Assembly (NCBI GenBank): GCA_934561515.1
Contig: CAKTGM010000035.1
Location: 1 to 16,829, forward strand
From: an uncultured Oscillospiraceae bacterium
Lineage (GTDB): Bacteria; Bacillota; Clostridia; Oscillospirales; Oscillospiraceae
Direction of reading: 5' to 3'
Length of the DNA: 16,829 bases
The position numbers were made by a program, and so were the translations under genes. A model generated the notes under the pieces. It was not told where the DNA came from and made no database searches. It was given only the letters and a program-made list of their open reading frames with translations. This document shows, piece by piece, positions 12,639 through 16,829 of the stretch (the stretch's first letter is position 1; each line of letters opens with the position of its first letter).

Positions 12639-14525
12639 TCAGTATTTGAGAACGCCCGTCGTGCGCAGGGCGTTGTAGAGCGCTGCCGCCGCCTGCTCGC
12701 GCAGGATCGGCGCCTTCGGCTCGATGTGCGCAAGGTCGGTGCAGTACATCGTCACCGCGTTTCCGTCTTCATCCGTCACAGAGGATGTCAAGAGGTCGGC
12801 GCAGCGGATCGCCCATGGAGAAAAGTCCTTATACTGCGCGAGCGGCTGCAAAATGGCCAGCGGATGCTCGCCGAGATAGGCGCGCGCGTCCAGATTCAAA
12901 AATTCGACCAGACGGCCCAGCACCGTGATGAATTCCTCCTGCGTCATCGTCGCGTTCGGCGCGAAGCGTCCGCCGCCCACGCCCGAGACAAGTCCCAGCG
13001 AGGCCATCGCGTTCACGGAGGGGGCATACCAGCTGTCCTTGGGAACGTCGGTAAAATGCCCCTCGCCCTGCGCGTACACGTCCAGCGCCTGCGCCAGCAG
13101 CGCGCAGACCTCCGCGCGCGTCATCGTGTCCTCCGGGCGGAAGGCGCCCTTGTCGCCAAAGACGATGCGGTACGCCGCAAGCGCGTTGATCTCGTCGGCA
13201 TAGGCGCTGCGATCAGCGTCGTTAAAATCAAGGCTCGCCTGCGGCGCGCCGAGCTTTTCGCGCGCCTGCGCGCTCGTCATGCGCTCCTCCGCGCCGTTTT
13301 CGCCCCAGTAGAGCACCGCATCCGGCGCAAGCGCGCGCAGCAGCGCCTCCGTCGCGCCGCTCTCCTCCTTCGCTTCGTCTGCGTCCACATAGAAGTCAAG
13401 CCCCGCGAGCACAAGGTGCAGATACGCCCCGTCCGCGCGCTTTTCTCCCGCCAGCAGCTTTGCCACCGCCGTCGTCCGTCCCTGCGGGATGTAGAGCGTC
13501 GGGACAACGCCCACGCGGTCGCTCGTGTTGCCGCCCGCGCAGTAGAAGCGGTACGCCGTCAGCTTGACGGCGTCATCCGTCAGATACGGGCAGTTCGTCC
13601 CGTCGTAGATGATCTGCGCCACGCCCTTGCCGTAGCTGCGCTCGCCGATGACGATGCCCGCGCCCGTGCCGAGGATGCCGCCGGCGAAGATCTCCGACGC
13701 GCTCGCGCTGCTATTGTTCATCAGAACGATCACAGGCTTGTCCGTCAGGTCCGCGCCCGCGTAGCGCTCGGGGATGGCGTCGCCGTCGCGGTCGACAAAA
13801 TAGGCAAGCTCTCCCTTGCCCGCAAAGGTCCCCAGCGCCGTCACCGCCGCAGAGGTGAGACCGCCGCCGTTGCTGCGAAGGTCCACGATCCATGCGCGCA
13901 CGGCGCTCGAGTATCTGCGCACGCCGTCCTGAAAATACGTTCCCGTCTGCGAGCCGAAGCTGCCGCAGTCAATGTAGCCAATGCCGTCCTCCGCGCTGAC
14001 GCTTGTGTTCGCCTGCACAACGAGCGCGCGCGTCACGGTGATGTCCTTTTTGCTGCCGTCCGCGCGCAGGACCGTCACGCGCACCTGCGTGCCCGCCTCG
14101 CCGAGCAGCCTTTCGCGCGCCTCGGCTGTTCCCGGCACGCAGCTCTCGCCGTCGATGGCAACGATCACATCGCCCGCAAGAAGTCCTGCCTTCTCCGCGC
14201 CGCCGCCCTTGAGCGGCGAGACGATCTCAATGCCCTCTTCGCTGTATCGGATCTCCGCGCCGATGCCGACGAAGCGCTCCTCGCCCTCAACGCCCGCAAG
14301 GAAGTCCTTGTATTCCTCGCCTGTCATGTAGTAGGTATAGTCGTCCGTGTAGGAAAAGAGCTCGTCGAGCGAGCTTGCGTCCTGCGCCGCGCGCGGCAGA
14401 CGGTCAACATAGCTGCGCTGCAAGATTTCGCGCGCTTCCTCCACGCTCAGCGCCTGCGCGCCGGTCGCAAGAAGCAGCGCCGCAGCGCAGGAAAACGCGC
14501 CGAGGCGCAGACCTTTCTCTTTCAT
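12639..14525 (-). CDS. Secreted S41 (C-terminal processing) protease with PDZ and SLH domains
   Basis: 628 residues. A signal peptide ends near AQA-LS (residue 25). A PDZ domain covers about 84-166 (GIGAEI…SPLKGGGAEKAGLLAGDVI). The S41 peptidase domain, about 180-345, shows DLRSNGGGL (215-223), SASASEIFAGG with the predicted nucleophile Ser275, and GERSYGKG with the general base Lys300. The 25-residue Ser-Lys spacing fits CtpB and Prc. The C-terminal third holds three SLH repeats (about 432-482, 489-541, 564-620), the third being diverged and carrying an insertion. This implies a cell-surface protease held to secondary cell-wall polymer. AAAGGAG lies seven bases before ATG. It is the first gene of the four-gene leftward operon. 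Confidence 0.93.
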   Translation of the reverse strand: MKEKGLRLGAFSCAAALLLATGAQALSVEEAREILQRSYVDRLPRAAQDASSLDELFSYTDDYTYYMTGEEYKDFLAGVEGEERFVGIGAEIRYSEEGIEIVSPLKGGGAEKAGLLAGDVIVAIDGESCVPGTAEARERLLGEAGTQVRVTVLRADGSKKDITVTRALVVQANTSVSAEDGIGYIDCGSFGSQTGTYFQDGVRRYSSAVRAWIVDLRSNGGGLTSAAVTALGTFAGKGELAYFVDRDGDAIPERYAGADLTDKPVIVLMNNSSASASEIFAGGILGTGAGIVIGERSYGKGVAQIIYDGTNCPYLTDDAVKLTAYRFYCAGGNTSDRVGVVPTLYIPQGRTTAVAKLLAGEKRADGAYLHLVLAGLDFYVDADEAKEESGATEALLRALAPDAVLYWGENGAEERMTSAQAREKLGAPQASLDFNDADRSAYADEINALAAYRIVFGDKGAFRPEDTMTRAEVCALLAQALDVYAQGEGHFTDVPKDSWYAPSVNAMASLGLVSGVGGGRFAPNATMTQEEFITVLGRLVEFLNLDARAYLGEHPLAILQPLAQYKDFSPWAIRCADLLTSSVTDEDGNAVTMYCTDLAHIEPKAPILREQAAAALYNALRTTGVLKY

Positions 14526-14557
14526 GGTGTTTCTCCTTTGTTTCTCAGTGTGCCTTC

Positions 14558-14586
14558 ATTATATCGCGGCGGGCGCAAAAAGCAAA
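14558..14586 (-). promoter_or_regulatory. Promoter of the leftward protease-nnrD-CoA-transferase operon
   Basis: On the minus strand a perfect TATAAT (plus 14558-14563) follows a weak -35, TTTGCT at 17 bases or TTGCTT at 16 bases. The start would be near 14551, giving a leader of about 26 bases. The weak -35 suggests modest or activator-aided expression. Confidence 0.55.
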
Positions 14587-14609
14587 TGAAAATCCCCGCC
14601 TCTCCCGCC

Positions 14610-14638
14610 TTGCAAGGCGCGGCAAAATAGGCTATACT
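14610..14638 (+). promoter_or_regulatory. Promoter of rsmI and the downstream methyltransferase gene
   Basis: TTGCAA (14610-14615), a 17-base spacer and TATACT (14633-14638). The start would be near 14645, with GGAGG (14668-14672) in the leader. It lies back to back with the leftward promoter at 14558-14586. Confidence 0.7.
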
Positions 14639-14677
14639 GCATTCATAATGAGAAATAATCTGCTTTTGGAGGATCTT

Positions 14678-15562
14678 ATGGACGAACAGAAGACCACAGG
14701 AACCCTTTATATCGTCGCAACGCCCATCGGCAACTCGCGCGATATGTCCGAGCGCGGGCGCGAGATCTTATCGACGGCCGACATCATCGCCGCCGAGGAC
14801 ACCCGCCGCAGCGTGGTGCTGCTCAACAAGCTCGGCATCCGCGGCAACAGCCTGAGCGCCAACCACAAGTTCAACGAATACGGCAAGGCCAAGTGGTTCA
14901 TCGAGCAGCTCGCCTCCGGCAAGGATATCGCCGTCATCACCGACGCGGGCACGCCCTGCATCTCCGACCCCGGCAACGAGCTCATCCGCGCGGCGGTCGA
15001 AAACGGCATCCGCGTTGTCGGCATCCCCGGCTGCTGCGCGGCGGTCAACGCGCTCTCGATCTCCGGCTTTGACCTCTCGAGCTTCCTCTTCTACGGCTTT
15101 TTCCCGCGCGAGACGGCCGACCGCCGCCGCGTTCTCATGATGATGCGCAAGGGCGACACCGCGACCTACGCCTTTTACGAGTCCCCCAAGCGCATCATGA
15201 GCGTCATCGACTTCTTCATCGAGGAGGGCGCGCAGCTCCGTCTCTGCCTCTGCAACGACATGACGAAGCTCCACGAGATGACCTTCCGCGGCACGCCCGA
15301 GGAGGTCAAGGCGCAGCTCATCGCCAAGGAGACCTACGAAAAGGGCGAATACGCCCTCATCGTCGAGGTCTGCGACGATTACCGCCTGCGTGAAGTCGAG
15401 CACATCACCTCTCCCGAGGCGCTGCTCGTAGACTGCATGGTGCAGCATGACTGCACCGCCAAGGACGCGATCAAGCTGCTTTTGAAGGACGAGAACAACA
15501 CCTACAGCAAAAATGAGCTGTACGCCGCGCACCTTGCGCTCAAAGAGAGGTTCGGCGCATGA
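14678..15562 (+). CDS. rsmI: 16S rRNA (cytidine1402-2'-O)-methyltransferase
   Basis: 294 residues, the normal RsmI length. It is a tetrapyrrole-methylase-fold enzyme that uses S-adenosylmethionine to methylate the ribose of C1402 in 16S rRNA, part of the decoding centre. Motifs are GTLYIVATPIGN (8-19), AAEDTRR (38-44), ITDAGTPCISDPG (87-99), GIPG in the S-adenosylmethionine site and FYESPKR further on. ATG 14678 is chosen because GGAGG ends five bases upstream. An in-frame ATG at 14648 has no ribosome binding site and lies almost at the predicted transcript start. The stop overlaps the next start (ATGA). Confidence 0.93.
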   Translation: MDEQKTTGTLYIVATPIGNSRDMSERGREILSTADIIAAEDTRRSVVLLNKLGIRGNSLSANHKFNEYGKAKWFIEQLASGKDIAVITDAGTPCISDPGNELIRAAVENGIRVVGIPGCCAAVNALSISGFDLSSFLFYGFFPRETADRRRVLMMMRKGDTATYAFYESPKRIMSVIDFFIEEGAQLRLCLCNDMTKLHEMTFRGTPEEVKAQLIAKETYEKGEYALIVEVCDDYRLREVEHITSPEALLVDCMVQHDCTAKDAIKLLLKDENNTYSKNELYAAHLALKERFGA

Positions 15563-16707
15563 GCATCGTTCTAAGCGACCTTGCCGAGCGCCTCGGCACG
15601 CTCACCAAGCTCGTCCTCGCCGAGCCGGCCGCGCGCATCGGCCACTCGCGCGTCTCCGTGCGGCCGCTCACGCTGCGCGGCAAGGCCTTCTTCCAGCTTG
15701 AATACCAGCAGGGGCAGAAGGTCTCGCACCGCAACGTTGCGCGCGGCGCGCTGCTTGCGACCTTCGAGCAGGAGCTCGACGGCCTCTTTCGCTCCGTCAC
15801 GCTCTGCACCGAGAGCGAAACGCGCCAGTACGTCCGCAAGGCGAACGGCGCGTACAAGTGCACCGCCAAGTCCGGCGCGTCCCGCGCCGCCGCGGCCTCG
15901 CACAACCGCAGGAAGGAATATATTTTGCAGGAGGGCGAGAACATCCCCGCCCTCGTCGATCTCGGCGTCTTCACGCCCGAGTTTAAGATCGTCAAGGCAA
16001 AGTACGACAAATATAAGCAGATCAACCGCTTCATCGAGCTCGTGGATGACGCCTTCCGCTCTTACGGACGCGACGAGATCACCATCCTCGACTTTGGCTG
16101 CGGCAAATCGTACCTCACGTTCGTGCTCTACTACTATTTCGCCGTCAAGCGCGGCGTGCGCGCGAAGATCATCGGCTACGACTTGAAAGAGGACGTGGTC
16201 GAGCACTGCAATGAGGTTGCCGCGCGCTACGGCTACGAGGGTCTGCGCTTTGTCGTCGCCGACGTGACGCGCGATGTGCTCTACGATGAGCACATCGATA
16301 TGCTCGTCACCCTCCACGCCTGCGACACCGCGACCGACTACGCCCTGCACTACGCCATCTCGCGCGGCGTGGAGCACATCTTCTCCGTCCCCTGCTGCCA
16401 GCACGAGGTCAATAAGACCATAAAAAAGGGCGGCGATTTCGACCTTCTTCTCTCCCACGGGCTGTTTCAGGAGCGCTTTTCCGCGCTCCTGACCGATGCC
16501 ATCCGCGCCGCCGTTCTGGAGGACGAGGGCTACGACGTGGACGTGATCGAGTTCATCGACTTTGCCCACTCGCCGAAAAACCTGATGCTGCGCTGCCGCC
16601 GCACAGGAAAGCGCGGCACAAAAAAGTTTGCCGAAGCCCGCCGCCTCCGCGAGCAGTACGGCTTCGAGCAGACCCTCCTCTCGCTCGTAGAAAAGGGCAA
16701 AAAATAA
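15559..16707 (+). CDS. SAM-dependent methyltransferase of the Methyltransf_32 (PF13679) type
   Basis: 382 residues. The N-terminal ~130 residues form a separate domain of unknown role (RPLTLRGKAFFQLEYQ, then a basic SHNRRKEYIL linker). The C-terminal class I methyltransferase domain shows DFGCGKSYLTF (178-188, S-adenosylmethionine binding), GYDLKEDVVEHC, TLHACDTATD (251-260) and VPCCQHE (277-283). These are the marks of PF13679, which also includes the eukaryotic METTL25/RRNAD1 proteins. The start overlaps the rsmI stop by four bases (ATGA), so the two are translationally coupled, and an RNA substrate is plausible. That is inference from context only. The paired Cys279-Cys280 followed by His282 could be structural, metal-binding or catalytic. 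Confidence 0.85.
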   Translation: MSIVLSDLAERLGTLTKLVLAEPAARIGHSRVSVRPLTLRGKAFFQLEYQQGQKVSHRNVARGALLATFEQELDGLFRSVTLCTESETRQYVRKANGAYKCTAKSGASRAAAASHNRRKEYILQEGENIPALVDLGVFTPEFKIVKAKYDKYKQINRFIELVDDAFRSYGRDEITILDFGCGKSYLTFVLYYYFAVKRGVRAKIIGYDLKEDVVEHCNEVAARYGYEGLRFVVADVTRDVLYDEHIDMLVTLHACDTATDYALHYAISRGVEHIFSVPCCQHEVNKTIKKGGDFDLLLSHGLFQERFSALLTDAIRAAVLEDEGYDVDVIEFIDFAHSPKNLMLRCRRTGKRGTKKFAEARRLREQYGFEQTLLSLVEKGKK

Positions 16708-16718
16708 GCCTCGCAGAG

Positions 16719-16742
16719 TTTCGTGCCGCGCACGGCACGAAA
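16719..16742. other. Hairpin without a proper T tract
   Basis: TTTCGTGCC (16719-16727) and GGCACGAAA (16734-16742) pair perfectly around GCGCAC, 12 bases after the methyltransferase stop. It is followed by AAAA rather than T, so it is not a canonical terminator on either strand. Confidence 0.5.
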
Positions 16743-16753
16743 AAATCTTAATC

Positions 16754-16786
16754 GTAATTTGTCACGACATGTGCGTGACAAATTAC
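16754..16786. other. Perfect 13-bp hairpin with palindromic loop
   Basis: GTAATTTGTCACG (16754-16766) and CGTGACAAATTAC (16774-16786) pair perfectly around ACATGTG. The plus-strand tail is TCTTCTCGCTCC, poor in T. It could be an atypical terminator for the rsmI operon or a dyad for a DNA-binding protein. No gene is recognised in 16787-16829. Confidence 0.5.
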
Positions 16787-16829
16787 TCTTCTCGCTCCGC
16801 GCGTGTCGCAGCCGCCCCACGAGCGGCGA

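Noticed and set aside
12638..12733. Longer GIY-YIG protein starting at 12733
   Set aside because: The extra 32 residues are Arg/Ser-rich translation of the protease gene in another frame; the domain itself starts at MWYVYML.
14485..14490. Cys13 of the S41 protease as a lipoprotein site
   Set aside because: The residues before it (GAFSC) do not form a lipobox and the hydrophobic core continues beyond it; a type I signal peptide ending AQA fits better.
12726..14630. 634-codon plus-strand frame opposite the S41 protease
   Set aside because: Arg/Ala/His-rich shadow with no motif. The minus-strand gene has a signal peptide, catalytic motifs and SLH repeats.
14375..14677. Longer rsmI product starting at 14375
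   Set aside because: The extension crosses the promoter at 14610-14638 and is Arg-rich non-homologous sequence; the family start GTLYIVATPIGN follows ATG 14678.

Overview
The window looks like a chromosomal segment of a GC-rich Firmicute of the class Clostridia, most likely an Oscillospiraceae-type gut anaerobe. The reasons are strong AGGAGG-type ribosome binding sites, SigA-type promoters, Rho-independent terminators, glycine riboswitches ahead of AGCS symporters, an SLH-domain S41 protease, a CmpB-like membrane protein and a butyryl-CoA:acetate CoA-transferase relative. The family-level placement is an inference from gene content. I see no mobile elements, CRISPR arrays, tRNA or rRNA genes. 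Twelve protein-coding genes fill almost the whole window.

Layout. (1) 1-252 is a divergent promoter region: one promoter fires left out of the window, one fires right. (2) 253-4060 (+) holds a membrane-anchored SbcC/YhaN-like AAA ATPase, a CmpB-like membrane protein, and an Mrp/NBP35 Fe-S carrier ATPase with its own candidate promoter. It closes with a perfect bidirectional terminator at 4073-4110. (3) 4124-6401 is a divergon: a CofE/F420-glutamate-ligase-like gene (-) and a LysR regulator (+), whose promoters overlap over a shared -10 region. (4) 6402-10163 is a tandem pair of transport units. Each has a promoter, a single glycine riboswitch aptamer, an intrinsic terminator and an AGCS symporter gene. 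(5) 10173-14525 (-) is a tightly packed operon, read from the right: SLH-anchored S41 protease, GIY-YIG protein, NAD(P)H-hydrate dehydratase (nnrD), acetyl/butyryl-CoA transferase family protein. (6) 14558-14638 holds back-to-back promoters. (7) 14678-16707 (+) is rsmI, overlapped by four bases with a Methyltransf_32-type methyltransferase gene. Two unexplained hairpins follow.

How the genes work together. The clearest regulatory story is amino acid transport. Two paralogous Na+-coupled alanine/glycine symporters sit in tandem, each behind its own glycine-sensing leader. The two RNAs begin with the same 14-base sequence and then diverge. The first paralog has Ile where the second has Asn in the GTGN motif, so the pair may have split substrates. 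The CoA-transferase downstream is a clear relative of butyryl-CoA:acetate CoA-transferase, but glycine replaces the glutamate of the HTE motif expected to form the covalent intermediate. The CofE-like gene with its own LysR regulator, in a lineage not expected to make coenzyme F420, is the best candidate for undescribed chemistry.
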